Source of the DNA: Gluconobacter kondonii
GTDB lineage: Bacteria > Pseudomonadota > Alphaproteobacteria > Acetobacterales > Acetobacteraceae
DNA length: 64,000 bases
Assembly (NCBI RefSeq): GCF_002723995.1
Contig: NZ_BEWP01000001.1
Span: 310,001-374,000, forward strand
Reading direction: 5' to 3'
Part shown: positions 18,190 to 26,765 of the stretch, one piece after another
Position numbering within the stretch: the first letter of the stretch is position 1
Layout: every line of letters starts with the position of its first letter
The notes under the pieces: model-generated
The model's input: the letters and a program-made list of their open reading frames with translations, nothing else
What the model was told of the DNA's origin: nothing
Databases searched by the model: none
Position numbers and translations under genes: made by a program

Positions 18190-19194
18190 ATGACACCTGA
18201 ACTCAAGGCAGGGGGCCTCGTTCTGCGCGCCCTGCAGCCGGAAGACGCCCCGGCCGTCCATCGTCTGATCAATGACTGGAGCGTCGTGCGGATGCTCAGT
18301 CGCCTGCCCTTTCCGTATCCGCGCGATCTGGCGGAACAGTGGATCGATTCCACGCGCCATGACAGTGCACAGGGCAGTGCACATCATTTCGCCATTACCC
18401 GTGACGGATCGCTTCTGGGCGCGATCGGCCTCGTTCTGTCCGAGGACCGGCGCTCCGGCTCGCTGGGATACTGGCTGGCTCCGAGCGCTTGGGGACAGGG
18501 ACTGACCACTCAGGCAGCCCGGCGCGTAATCGAATGGGGACTGACAGTTCTACGTCTGGAGAAAATCACAGCGGACGCGGCGCAGGATAATGCCGCGTCT
18601 CTAGCCGTTCTGTGCAAGCTCGGTTTTACAAAAACAGGCATATCCAGTCGACGCTTCGTGTCACGCGGGCAGGATTGTCCGATCGATCTGCTCGAACTCC
18701 CCCGGACGACATTTCTTTCTGAAATGCAAAAGCCAATTGAGGCTCCCGTGCAGCAGGCCGAAGTGACTCCTGTCGTTGTGGAGGCACCTAAGCCGCGGAC
18801 ACTGTTGGTAGTGGCAGCCGCACTTCTGGACGCACAAGGACGGATTCTTCTTGCCAAAAGACCGGAAGGCAAACGTCTCGCGGGGCTATGGGAATTTCCC
18901 GGCGGCAAAGTCGAACGCGATGAGACGCCGGAACAGGCGCTGATCCGGGAAATGCGTGAGGAGCTCGGGCTGGATCTGACCGGCTCCTGTCTGGCCCCCT
19001 TCACGTTCGTCAGCGAAAATGCCGGACCGTTTCATCTGCTGATGCCACTGTATGTGGTGCGGCGCTGGCGGGGCGTTCCCACCCCGCGCGAAGGCCAGAC
19101 GCTGGAATGGGTTTCGGCATCGGATCTGGGTCGTTATCCCATGCCGGACCCGGACCTTCCGCTGATCCCGCTTTTGCAGGAGCTGCTGGACTAG
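18190..19194 (+). CDS. GNAT N-acetyltransferase / MutT (Nudix) fusion protein
   Basis: One 334-aa protein with two enzymes. Residues about 7-170 form a RimJ/RimL-like GNAT domain ([37 protein letters not shown] as acetyl-CoA loop; [12 protein letters not shown]). A linker at about 175-203 is rich in Pro, Val and Glu. Residues 204-334 form a MutT-type Nudix domain with a perfect Nudix box [23 protein letters not shown] (Gly239 to Leu261) and FPGG before it, suggesting 8-oxo-dGTP diphosphatase. In related bacteria, as I recall, GNAT and mutT are adjacent genes near argJ, so this looks like a fusion of neighbours. Its TAG shares a CTAG with the stop of the convergent lactonase gene. Confidence 0.9.
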   Translation: MTPELKAGGLVLRALQPEDAPAVHRLINDWSVVRMLSRLPFPYPRDLAEQWIDSTRHDSAQGSAHHFAITRDGSLLGAIGLVLSEDRRSGSLGYWLAPSAWGQGLTTQAARRVIEWGLTVLRLEKITADAAQDNAASLAVLCKLGFTKTGISSRRFVSRGQDCPIDLLELPRTTFLSEMQKPIEAPVQQAEVTPVVVEAPKPRTLLVVAAALLDAQGRILLAKRPEGKRLAGLWEFPGGKVERDETPEQALIREMREELGLDLTGSCLAPFTFVSENAGPFHLLMPLYVVRRWRGVPTPREGQTLEWVSASDLGRYPMPDPDLPLIPLLQELLD

Positions 19195-20081
19195 TTCAGA
19201 CGGAAGACCTGCTGGGGCGCTCCCGCAACATCCGTGCGGAACACGAACAGAGACCCGGCCTGTGGCTCCTTCGTCAGCGTTTCGGCATCCAGTCCCTTGC
19301 GGGCCGTTGTCACGAAGACAGTCTTCAGGTCGTCTCCTCCGAACGCAACCTTGGTCACGTTTGTAACAGGCATGGAAATGGATGGCAGTGCCGTGCCATC
19401 TGGCCTGAAACGCATCACGCGCGAACCACCCCACACGCCGCACCAGAGCGTGCCCTCGTTATCGGTCACGATCCCGTCGGGATATCCCTGTTCCAGACGG
19501 GCAAAAACCCGCTCGTTCGCAAGTTCGCCATCGGGCTGAATGTCGAAAGCGTAAATCGTCTGTTCTGGGCTGTCGCAGACGTAAAGCGTCTTTCCGCAAG
19601 GGGAGACGGCAGGGCCATTGGAAACGGTATAGCCTTCATCATGATGCGTCACATTCAGAACAGCCCCTTCGTGCACAACGCAATAGATCGAGCCGGAAGG
19701 CTGTTCCTCGCCATCATCCATCGTCCCGAACCAAAGTCGCCCCTGCGGATCGACACAGCCGTCATTCAGACGATTGCCGGGTTTCTCAGGCTCGACCAGC
19801 TTATGATCGGAAAAAGTGCCGTTCTTCGGATCGAAACGGCGCAGACCGTCGGGCATGCCCGCAAGGAATGTCCCATCTTCGACCGGCAGCAGAAAAGCCA
19901 CACGGTCCGGCGCGCTCCAGCTTTCATGAGCCCCCGTCGCGGGCGTGAAACGGTGAATTCTCGCCTCCGGGATATCAACGAAATAGAGCGATTTTTCGTT
20001 GGCAATCCAGATCGGCCCTTCCCCCAGTGTTGCACGCAGGTCCAGGAGGCATTCGGGATGATGGAGCGGGTTGCTGGTCAT
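19191..20081 (-). CDS. SMP-30/gluconolactonase/LRE family protein
   Basis: Six-bladed beta-propeller sugar-lactonase family; it would open aldonolactones such as glucono-1,5-lactone, which fits sugar-oxidising acetic acid bacteria. 296 aa with no signal peptide, so cytoplasmic. Likely metal and substrate residues: Glu21 in TLGEGPIW, Arg104 and Asn106 in [11 protein letters not shown], Asn155 in VSNGPAVSP, and an Asp in [20 protein letters not shown]. The substrate is inferred from family only. Convergent with the GNAT-MutT gene, overlapping by 4 bases. Confidence 0.88.
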   Translation of the reverse strand: MTSNPLHHPECLLDLRATLGEGPIWIANEKSLYFVDIPEARIHRFTPATGAHESWSAPDRVAFLLPVEDGTFLAGMPDGLRRFDPKNGTFSDHKLVEPEKPGNRLNDGCVDPQGRLWFGTMDDGEEQPSGSIYCVVHEGAVLNVTHHDEGYTVSNGPAVSPCGKTLYVCDSPEQTIYAFDIQPDGELANERVFARLEQGYPDGIVTDNEGTLWCGVWGGSRVMRFRPDGTALPSISMPVTNVTKVAFGGDDLKTVFVTTARKGLDAETLTKEPQAGSLFVFRTDVAGAPQQVFRLN

Positions 20082-20180
20082 AGTTCCTCCTGATGAAAAC
20101 CAGAATTCGGGATGGGTTTGTTCTCGACAACGCGGGACGACCCGTTACGTTCTGTGGCGAAGACTATCAGGAGCGAACAC

Positions 20181-20951
20181 ATGCTTCAAAAAACTGCCTG
20201 TTTTCTCGTCATCGGCAACGAGATCCTCTCGGGACGCACACAGGATGCGAATACGCGCGTTCTGGCTCAGGCGCTCAATGCGCAGGGCATCCGGCTCATG
20301 GAAGTCCGTGTCATTCCCGACATTGCGGAACGGATCATTAATACGGTCCGTGAATGCAGCGCGGCCTTCGATATCGTGTTTACGTCCGGCGGAATCGGAC
20401 CAACGCATGACGACATCACCGCGGAATGCGTCGCCACGGCCATGGGCGCCCCGCTGGTTCGTCATGAGGAAAGCTTCCGGTTGCTGGAGGCGGCGCTTGG
20501 GGCGGATCGCTTCAACGCAGCCCGACAGCGCATGGCCTATCTGCCGGAACGGTCAACACCCATCCTCAACACGGTGTCCGTGGCGCCCGGTTTCAGCATC
20601 GGCAATGTGCATGTGATGGCCGGAGTGCCGTCGATCTTTGCATCCATGGTCGCATGGTTGGTGCCGCAGATGGAAAAGGGCGCCCCTCTCGTTTCCGCAA
20701 GCTGGCATGCAGCGGGATTGAAGGAAGGGGATTTCGCCTCTGATCTGGCGACGTTGCAGGAAGGCTTTCCGACGATTGATCTCGGGTCTTATCCCTATCA
20801 CTTGCCAGACGGCGCAAGTGGCGTAGCGCTCGTAGCCAAGGGCTATGACAGCGCGATCGTCGGGAAAGCCGCGCAGGCGATCCGTGATCTGATCATGGCG
20901 CATGGACGCGAGCCATTGGCGGGCGAACCGCCGCACCGACAGACAGTCTGA
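20181..20951 (+). CDS. CinA-like molybdopterin-binding domain protein
   Basis: MoaB/Mog-fold protein of the CinA N-terminal (competence/damage-inducible) family. 256 aa from the ATG at 20181, with AGGAG 7 bases upstream. Motifs are ACFLVIGNEILSGRTQDANT at the N-terminus and FTSGGIGPTHDDITAECVA, the conserved MoCF_biosynth signature. It lacks the C-terminal nicotinamide-nucleotide amidase domain of full CinA, so NMN deamidase activity is not expected; ADP-ribose pyrophosphatase activity, known for some CinA N-domains, is possible. Followed by a bidirectional terminator. Confidence 0.88.
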   Translation: MLQKTACFLVIGNEILSGRTQDANTRVLAQALNAQGIRLMEVRVIPDIAERIINTVRECSAAFDIVFTSGGIGPTHDDITAECVATAMGAPLVRHEESFRLLEAALGADRFNAARQRMAYLPERSTPILNTVSVAPGFSIGNVHVMAGVPSIFASMVAWLVPQMEKGAPLVSASWHAAGLKEGDFASDLATLQEGFPTIDLGSYPYHLPDGASGVALVAKGYDSAIVGKAAQAIRDLIMAHGREPLAGEPPHRQTV

Positions 20952-20957
20952 AAACAC

Positions 20958-20986
20958 AAAAGCCGCTGCGAAGGAGCAGCGGCTTT
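20958..20986. terminator. Bidirectional rho-independent terminator
   Basis: AAAA then GCCGCTGC (20962-20969), a 6-base loop, GCAGCGGC (20976-20983) and TTT. It lies between the convergent CinA-like gene and accA. Confidence 0.85.
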
Positions 20987-20996
20987 CAGAAAGACC

Positions 20997-21971
20997 TCAG
21001 TGCAGAGGGGTGCGGGTCATGGACAGGAACTTGTCCCGACGCTTCTGGATCAACGCCGGGCCCGTCAGGCCTTTAAGGGTCTCGAGTTCTTCGGAAATCG
21101 CATTTCCGATCGCCATGACGGCTTCTTCCGGCGCACGCTGGGCGCCACCGATGGGTTCGGGGACGATCCGGTCAATCAGGCCAAGGGACTGAAGATCCTG
21201 CGCAGTGAGCTTGAGAGCTTCTGCGGCGGCAGGGGCCAGCTTCGGATCACGCCACAGAATAGAGGCCGCGGCTTCCGGCGAGATCACGGAATAGATGGAG
21301 TGTTCGAGCATCAGGATGCGGTCACCCGCGCCGATGGCGATGGCACCACCCGAACCGCCTTCGCCAATCACGGTCGCAATCAACGGTACGGGAGCCTTGA
21401 GGCACACGTCGATCGACTTCGCGATGGCCTGAGCCTGTCCGCGCGCTTCAGCATCGATTCCCGGCCATGCACCGGCAGTGTCGATAAAGCTCAGAACTGG
21501 CAGACCAAAACGTCCGGCCATTTCGATCAGGCGCTGCGCTTTGCGATAGCCTTCGGGACGGGCCATGCCGAAATTGTGCTTCAGGCGCGTTTCGGTGTCG
21601 TGACCACGTTCGGTCCCGACGATAACGACAGGCTCTCCGCGGAAACGGGCCAGACCACCAATCATGGCGTCATCGTCACCAAAGGCGCGGTCGCCGGACA
21701 GGGGTGTGTAATCCGTCGTCAGCAGACGCACATAGTCCAGAGCCTTGGGGCGCTGAGCGTGACGGGCCACCTGCACTTTCTGCAGCGGCGTCAGCTTGGA
21801 GTAAGTCGAGCGGAGCTGCTTGTCGGCCTTTTCGGACAGACGGGCAATCTCGTCATCGATATTGATGCCGCTGGTGCCGGAGGCCTTGCCCTGGCTGCCC
21901 ATCTGGCGGAGTTCGTCGATTTTGGTCTCGAGTTCGGCGACCGACTTCTCGAAATCTAGGAATTGGCGCAT
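20997..21971 (-). CDS. accA: Acetyl-CoA carboxylase carboxyltransferase subunit alpha
   Basis: With AccD forms the carboxyltransferase that makes malonyl-CoA. 324 aa from the ATG at 21971 (MRQFLDFEKSVAELETKIDELRQ), close to E. coli AccA (319). Typical segments: LTPLQKVQVARHAQRP, RGHDTETRLKHNFGMARPEGYRKA, FIDTAGAWPGIDAEARGQA, and VIGEGGSGGAIAIGAGDRILML. The frame is open 16 codons upstream but without family similarity. It lies directly downstream of xerD, an association seen in other alphaproteobacteria. Confidence 0.96.
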   Translation of the reverse strand: MRQFLDFEKSVAELETKIDELRQMGSQGKASGTSGINIDDEIARLSEKADKQLRSTYSKLTPLQKVQVARHAQRPKALDYVRLLTTDYTPLSGDRAFGDDDAMIGGLARFRGEPVVIVGTERGHDTETRLKHNFGMARPEGYRKAQRLIEMAGRFGLPVLSFIDTAGAWPGIDAEARGQAQAIAKSIDVCLKAPVPLIATVIGEGGSGGAIAIGAGDRILMLEHSIYSVISPEAAASILWRDPKLAPAAAEALKLTAQDLQSLGLIDRIVPEPIGGAQRAPEEAVMAIGNAISEELETLKGLTGPALIQKRRDKFLSMTRTPLH

Positions 21972-22033
21972 GGCCGCCTGATAGCACGCTTGCGCGCCGG
22001 GAAACAGTCCCTGCGACAAGCGGAATGTTTCTG

Positions 22034-22957
22034 TCAGTCTTCCAGGACGTCAGGCACGCCTTTACGGGCCAAGGGATGATGCGCGCTCACAGCCTGTCGC
22101 AGGCGCTCGGACATGACCTGCGTATAAATCTGGGTCGTGGCGATATCCGCATGCCCCAGCAGCATCTGAAGCGCCCTCAGATCGGCCCCATGCGCCAGAA
22201 GATGACTGGCAAAAGAGTGCCGCAGAACATGCGGGCTGACGCGGTCGGGATCTATTCCGGCCTTCAGGGCACAGGCGAGCAGGATCTTGTCGAATCCCTG
22301 TCGCGTCAGCGGTTTTTGCGGATTGCGTCCCGGAAAAAGCCACGGACTGCCGAGATCGCGATCGAAATGCACAAGCTGGTCGGCCGCCTCGCGCGCAGTT
22401 TGGGACAGAGGCACCAGACGCTCCCGTCCACCTTTGCCTCGCACCAGCAGCATGGGACCACGCACATGCACACAGGTCGCGGGCAAAGCGAGCAGTTCGG
22501 AAATGCGTAGCCCGGTTGTGTAAAGCAGTTCCAGCGCGGCACGGGAGACGATATCCCGGCGTTCGTTTTCGTGTCCTCGCGTACCGACCTCAAGCAGAAG
22601 GCGGATTTCTGTCTCGTCGAGCGGTCTGGGCAAGGAGGACGCGATCTTCGGAGCCTGCTGCCGCTCGGTCGGGTCATCCTCACGCACCGATTCGAGCATC
22701 AGGAAACGATAAAACTGCCGCAGGCAGGACAACCGCCGCGCCGCCGTCCGTGCCGCCAGACCGGCGCGGGACAGTTCGGCCAGATAGGACTGAACCTCCC
22801 TCCCCTGAGCGTTGCAGAGGGAGACGGGTGCACAGTGCGCTGCGAAATCGGCGAGATCGGAGGCATAGGCCTGCCGGGTTTTCAGGGCCGCACCACGCTC
22901 TGCGGCCAGCATCTCAAGGAAAGCCTCGACATGTCTGCTGTCACCGGAGAGCGGCAT
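22034..22957 (-). CDS. xerD: Tyrosine recombinase XerD/XerC family
   Basis: Site-specific recombinase that resolves chromosome dimers at dif with FtsK. 307 aa. An N-terminal SAM-like core-binding domain (about 8-95) precedes the catalytic domain with Arg in TGLRISELLALP, Lys in VRGKGGRERLVPL, HxxR in HVLRHSFASHLLAHGADLRALQ, His in LLGHADIATTQIYTQV, and the nucleophile Tyr in the same block. The location next to accA and the chromosomal context favour XerD over a phage integrase; XerC cannot be fully ruled out by eye. Confidence 0.9.
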   Translation of the reverse strand: MPLSGDSRHVEAFLEMLAAERGAALKTRQAYASDLADFAAHCAPVSLCNAQGREVQSYLAELSRAGLAARTAARRLSCLRQFYRFLMLESVREDDPTERQQAPKIASSLPRPLDETEIRLLLEVGTRGHENERRDIVSRAALELLYTTGLRISELLALPATCVHVRGPMLLVRGKGGRERLVPLSQTAREAADQLVHFDRDLGSPWLFPGRNPQKPLTRQGFDKILLACALKAGIDPDRVSPHVLRHSFASHLLAHGADLRALQMLLGHADIATTQIYTQVMSERLRQAVSAHHPLARKGVPDVLED

Positions 22958-22967
22958 GACAGGTTGG

Positions 22968-23387
22968 TCAGTGCGCGGGAGCGGGAGCGGGAGCCGGAGC
23001 AGCAGGCATGGGCTGCGCCGGGGCAGCCTTGGGAGCAGGCATCGTCGGCAGCGGAGTCGAAGGCGTCAGGGGCGCAGCGGTGGGAGCAGCAACCGGGGCT
23101 GCCGGAGTCGTGCCAGAAGCGGCAACAGGTGCGACAGGCGCCTGGGTTGTCGTCTGGACGGCGGTCTGGGTCGTCGGCACAGGCGGCATTGCCGGCAGTT
23201 CGGCCTGTGGCGCGGCGGTGCTTGCAAAAGCAGCGCCTGACAGATCCTTGTGCACCATGGTCTGTTCCGGCGGGGTAGCGGTCATGCCCAGACGCAGGAA
23301 CGCTCCGCCAGCGCCCAGAACGAGAAGGACGGCAACAGCTCCGCCAATGAATGGCAGGCGGAAAATGGAACGATCGATATTGGCCAT
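22968..23387 (-). CDS. Ala/Pro-rich single-pass membrane protein, unknown
   Basis: I do not recognise this 139-aa protein. It has one transmembrane helix (FIGGAVAVLLVLGAGGAFLRLG, about residues 13-34) and then about 100 residues almost entirely of Ala, Pro, Thr, Val and Gln, ending APAPAPAPAH. The layout suggests an inner-membrane anchor with an extended periplasmic arm, like linker parts of TonB or cell-wall-spanning proteins, though no folded domain follows. It ends 10 bases before xerD on the same strand and is divergent from aroKB (60 bases). Codon use is ordinary for the region. Confidence 0.7.
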   Translation of the reverse strand: MANIDRSIFRLPFIGGAVAVLLVLGAGGAFLRLGMTATPPEQTMVHKDLSGAAFASTAAPQAELPAMPPVPTTQTAVQTTTQAPVAPVAASGTTPAAPVAAPTAAPLTPSTPLPTMPAPKAAPAQPMPAAPAPAPAPAH

Positions 23388-23447
23388 GAACTAAGGTCTC
23401 GAAGTGAGGGCAGGACGTGCCCCTTCTCCTATGATAGGTAGCAGGGC

Positions 23448-25139
23448 ATGTCACGCCTGCCATTCTCCCTTTCAGCCAAGTCGGAACCCTTTTTCTCATC
23501 CGACGGCATCCCGTCACGCACGGTTGTCCTCGTCGGGATGATGGGTGCTGGCAAAACCACCATCGGACGGCGCCTCGCCCAGATCTGCGGCCTGCCTTTC
23601 GTCGATGCGGACGTCGAAATCGAACGCGCGGCCGGGTGCTCGATTCCCGAAATCTTTGCACGCCATGGCGAAGCGGCGTTTCGCGACGGCGAACGCCGCG
23701 TCATCCAGCGCCTGCTTGATGGACCACCCTGCATCCTTGCGACGGGTGGCGGGGCATGGATGGATGTCCAGACGCGTCGGCTGGTCCGTCGCCATGCCGT
23801 TTCGATCTGGCTGCGCGCGCCCGTGCATGTGTTGGTTAAGCGGGTTGCGGGCCGTCCGGGGCGACCGCTTCTGGCACAGGGACGTCCTGACGAAGTTCTG
23901 GAGCGCCTCGTCGGGCTGCGCTATCCGGTTTATGCCGAAGCAGACATCATTATCGATTGTGGGGATGAGACCGTGGAACAGGGCGTGCAGCGCGTACGGG
24001 AAGTTCTGGCCGAATATCGCAGACCGGAAACGGTCCATGTTTCGCTCAGCCATCACAGCTATGACGTGCTGATCGGGCCTGACCTCATCTCCCGTGCCGG
24101 TGCCCTGCTCGCCCCACATCTGCCGCAGAAACGCGTAGTCGTCATTACTGACAAGACCGTAGCGGAACTCCATCTGCCGCGCCTGCTGGCATCTTTCGAA
24201 GAAACAGGCATCCGTGCGGACGTGATTTCGGTTTCTGGCGGCGAGGAGAGCAAATCCCTCGCCTGTTACGGCGACGTGATGAACCGGCTTCTGTCTACGG
24301 GGATCGAACGCAAGACGACCATCGTGGCGCTGGGAGGCGGCGTAGTCGGGGATCTGGCCGGTTTTGTTGCAGCGACGGCCCTTCGCGGACTGCCTTTCGT
24401 GCAGATCCCCACAACCCTGCTTTCACAGGTGGACAGCAGCGTCGGCGGCAAGACCGGCATCAACGCAGCAGCGGGCAAGAACCTGATCGGGGCGTTCCAC
24501 CAGCCTGTCGCAGTTCTGGCGGACACCTCCGCTCTGGCCACCCTGCCCCGTCGTCAGCGCATTGCCGGATATGCCGAGATCGTCAAATCCGGCCTGATCG
24601 CAGATCCGGACCTGTTCGCATGGTGCGAAAACTACGGACAGAATGTTCTGGAAGGCGATCCCGCGTCTCTTGCGGAAGCCGTACGCCGCGCCTGTGCCTT
24701 CAAAGCAGCCGTCGTGGCTGCCGACGAGAAGGAACAGGCTTCTGTCGGAGGACGCGCCCTACTCAATCTGGGGCATACTTTCGGTCACGCTCTGGAAGCG
24801 GAACTGGAATATGATGGGCGGCTTCTGCATGGCGAAGCGGTTTCGATCGGCATTCATCTGGCGATGGCGCTTTCCGTGGAGCTGGGTTATGCCCCCGTCG
24901 AAGACCTGCATCGACTGGACCGGCATCTGCGCAGTCTGGATATGCCGGTGAGCTTTGACTGGTTCAGAGACTCGTTCTCGGCAGAAATACTTCTGCACCA
25001 CATGACTCGGGACAAGAAAATGCAGGACGGAAAGGTTGCGTTCGTCCTGTTGCGCGGAATTGGGAAAGCCTTCTCCACACGCGAAATTCCCGCAGAAACA
25101 GTGCGTAATCTGCTTGTAAGCGAGGGTTGCCGCCCGTGA
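23448..25139 (+). CDS. aroKB: Bifunctional shikimate kinase / 3-dehydroquinate synthase
   Basis: One 563-aa polypeptide joins two shikimate-pathway enzymes. Residues about 22-190 are shikimate kinase: P-loop GMMGAGKTTIGRR (30-42), FVDADVEIER, the Asp-Gly-Glu region FRDGERRVI, ATGGGAWM (98-104), and lid GRPGRPLL. Residues about 195-563 are 3-dehydroquinate synthase: SGGEESKSL, VALGGGVVGDLAGFVAATALRG, QIPTTLLSQVDSSVGGKTGIN, NLGHTFGHALE with metal-binding His, and DKKMQDGKVAFVLL. In most bacteria these are adjacent genes aroK-aroB; here the join is in frame with a short linker. I recall the fusion from other acetic acid bacteria. Encodes steps 5 and 2 of the pathway; step 1 (DAHP synthase) is at 47.3-48.7 kb. 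Confidence 0.96.
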   Translation: MSRLPFSLSAKSEPFFSSDGIPSRTVVLVGMMGAGKTTIGRRLAQICGLPFVDADVEIERAAGCSIPEIFARHGEAAFRDGERRVIQRLLDGPPCILATGGGAWMDVQTRRLVRRHAVSIWLRAPVHVLVKRVAGRPGRPLLAQGRPDEVLERLVGLRYPVYAEADIIIDCGDETVEQGVQRVREVLAEYRRPETVHVSLSHHSYDVLIGPDLISRAGALLAPHLPQKRVVVITDKTVAELHLPRLLASFEETGIRADVISVSGGEESKSLACYGDVMNRLLSTGIERKTTIVALGGGVVGDLAGFVAATALRGLPFVQIPTTLLSQVDSSVGGKTGINAAAGKNLIGAFHQPVAVLADTSALATLPRRQRIAGYAEIVKSGLIADPDLFAWCENYGQNVLEGDPASLAEAVRRACAFKAAVVAADEKEQASVGGRALLNLGHTFGHALEAELEYDGRLLHGEAVSIGIHLAMALSVELGYAPVEDLHRLDRHLRSLDMPVSFDWFRDSFSAEILLHHMTRDKKMQDGKVAFVLLRGIGKAFSTREIPAETVRNLLVSEGCRP

Positions 25140-25348
25140 TGAATGTTAAAATTTCGTCATACCTCAGCTAAATAGCTGTTTTACAACTCCTTTTGCATAG
25201 CTGCTTTCTGCGGGAGGCTCTGGCGTCGGCTGGAACCTTGAGCTAAGGCAGCGTAGACGCGAGGCGTAGATCGTGAAGCGGGCGAAATGGATTGTGGCTT
25301 TTATGTCACTCCCCTTCCCCGAGTAGAGCCGGAACACCCTGAGTGGCT
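25140..25348. other. Structured non-coding stretch upstream of ompA-like gene
   Basis: No credible ORF. A short hairpin CAGCT-AAAT-AGCTG followed by TTTT at 25165-25182 may end aroKB weakly. A composite stem at 25223-25260 pairs GCGTC with GACGC, CTG with CAG and CCTT with AAGG. GTCACTC (25305-25311) can pair with GAGTGGC (25341-25347, one G-U). Together these suggest a small RNA or an upstream part of the leader. It does not match tmRNA, RNase P or SRP RNA landmarks I know. Confidence 0.4.
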
Positions 25349-25377
25349 TTGTCGCCGGGAACTCTGAGTTCTATATG
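25349..25377 (+). promoter_or_regulatory. Putative sigma-70 promoter of the ompA-like gene
   Basis: TTGTCG (25349-25354), a 17-base spacer and TATATG (25372-25377), each 4 of 6 matches to the consensus. Transcription near 25384 would give a leader of about 72 bases. Confidence 0.4.
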
Positions 25378-25398
25378 CGCTTATGCATCGCGCTGGGT

Positions 25399-25424
25399 CC
25401 GTTGGTGAAAGCATTTTCCAACGG
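25399..25424 (+). other. Hairpin in the leader of the ompA-like mRNA
   Basis: CCGTTGG (25399-25405) pairs with CCAACGG (25418-25424) around a 12-base loop. It lies about 15 bases after the proposed transcript start and 31 bases before the ATG. Stabilising 5' hairpins are well known in abundant outer-membrane-protein mRNAs; that role here is inference. Confidence 0.5.
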
Positions 25425-25455
25425 CTCGAACGTTAGTCACTAAGAGGACGAAAAC

Positions 25456-26595
25456 ATGCGTCTCCGCACGGCACTCCTTGCCATGACGTCGATGGTCGCC
25501 GCACCGTCGCTTGCCATGGCCAGCACGATCACCGGTCCCTATGTCGACCTGGGTGGTGGGTACAATCTGGTCCAGAACCAGCACGGTCATTTCTCGCCGA
25601 CGACACAGGCAGACGGTACGAGCAGCAATGCTGGCTCCAAGTCTCAGTATCGTCACCATGACGGCTTCACTGGTTTTGGTGCGTTTGGCTGGGGCTTCGG
25701 CAACGGTCTGCGCGTTGAAGTCGAGGGTCTGTACAACTACTCTCAGCTCAACCACCGCAACCACACGGCAGCAACGGGTTCCACCCGCGGCTCCGATCAG
25801 GCTTACGGCGGCCTCGTCAATGTCCTGTATGACATCGATCTCGCCAACTTCGGCCTGAACGTTCCTGTCACGCCGTTCGTTGGTGTTGGCGCTGGCTACC
25901 TGTGGCAGCACTACAACCCGACCACGACCCAGTACGACAATGGCAATGTGACCCGCATGGGCGGAACGCAGGGCAGCTTCGCCTATCAGGGTATCGTCGG
26001 TGCAGCCTACGACATCCCGAATGTTCCGGGCCTGGCAGTCACGACGGAATACCGTTTCATTGGCCAGACCTTCGCAGACGGTCCGTATCGCGCTACGTCC
26101 TACAACGCTTCCGGCGTTCACAAGGGCAACGTGAACTTCGACCAGCGCTTCTCGCACCAGTTCATCCTGGGCCTGCGCTATGCCTTCGACACGGCTCCCC
26201 CGCCGCCGCCGCCGGCTCCGGTCATCGTTCCGCCCGCTCCGACCCCGGCTCGCACGTATCTCGTGTTCTTCGACTGGGACAAGTCTGACCTGACGGGCCG
26301 CGCCCGTGAGATCGTTGCCCAGGCAGCCCAGGCTTCCACGCACGTCCAGACGACGCGCATCGAAGTCAACGGCTACACGGATAACTCCGCTGCTCACCCG
26401 GGTCCGCGCGGCGTGAAGTACAACCTCGGCCTGTCCAACCGTCGCGCTTCCAGCGTGAAGGCTGAACTGATCCGTGACGGTGTCCCGGCTGCTGCCATCG
26501 ACATCCACGGCTACGGTGAATCCAATCCGCTGGTGCCGACCGGCCCGAACACCCGCGAGCCGCAGAACCGTCGCGTCGAGATCATCCTGAAGTAA
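25456..26595 (+). CDS. OmpA-family outer membrane protein
   Basis: Structural outer-membrane protein tying the membrane to peptidoglycan. 379 aa. Signal peptide MRLRTALLAMTSMVAAPSLAMA; an 8-stranded barrel (about residues 25-245) with Gly/aromatic alternation ending FDQRFSHQFILGLRYAF; a proline hinge (APPPPPPAPVIVPPAPTPA, about 247-266); then the OmpA/MotB domain (about 267-379) with YLVFFDWDKSDLTGRAREIV, NGYTDN, LGLSNRRASSVKAEL and GYGESNPLVPT, ending NRRVEIILK. Shine-Dalgarno AGAGGA is 8 bases from the ATG. Codon use is strongly biased (many ACG, GGC, CGC), which suggests high expression. A terminator follows at 26641. Confidence 0.95.
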   Translation: MRLRTALLAMTSMVAAPSLAMASTITGPYVDLGGGYNLVQNQHGHFSPTTQADGTSSNAGSKSQYRHHDGFTGFGAFGWGFGNGLRVEVEGLYNYSQLNHRNHTAATGSTRGSDQAYGGLVNVLYDIDLANFGLNVPVTPFVGVGAGYLWQHYNPTTTQYDNGNVTRMGGTQGSFAYQGIVGAAYDIPNVPGLAVTTEYRFIGQTFADGPYRATSYNASGVHKGNVNFDQRFSHQFILGLRYAFDTAPPPPPPAPVIVPPAPTPARTYLVFFDWDKSDLTGRAREIVAQAAQASTHVQTTRIEVNGYTDNSAAHPGPRGVKYNLGLSNRRASSVKAELIRDGVPAAAIDIHGYGESNPLVPTGPNTREPQNRRVEIILK

Positions 26596-26640
26596 TTCAG
26601 ACATGATCTGACGTCGGGGTCTTCGACTTCGGTTTCTGAG

Positions 26641-26670
26641 AAAGGCGTCCTTCGGGGCGCCTTTTTCTTT
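26641..26670 (+). terminator. Rho-independent terminator after ompA-like gene
   Basis: AAAGGCGTCC, tetraloop TTCG, GGGGCGCC-type arm, then TTTTTCTTT. Seven to eight base pairs with one G-T and a UUCG loop. Confidence 0.9.
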
Positions 26671-26765
26671 ATGCGCTCATCCAGACTGAAGACAGAACGC
26701 CCTTGCATGTCTCTTTCCCGGCACGCTAGAGCCACTCCACCCCGACACACCGGAGACATGGTCCC

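Noticed and set aside
26203-26216. CCG/GCC trinucleotide repeat
   Set aside because: It encodes the proline hinge of the OmpA-like protein and needs no other explanation.
25381-26604. A 407-codon open frame antisense to the OmpA-like gene
   Set aside because: It mirrors a strongly biased GC-rich gene; it has no family motifs or ribosome site, and the sense frame has signal peptide and OmpA domain.
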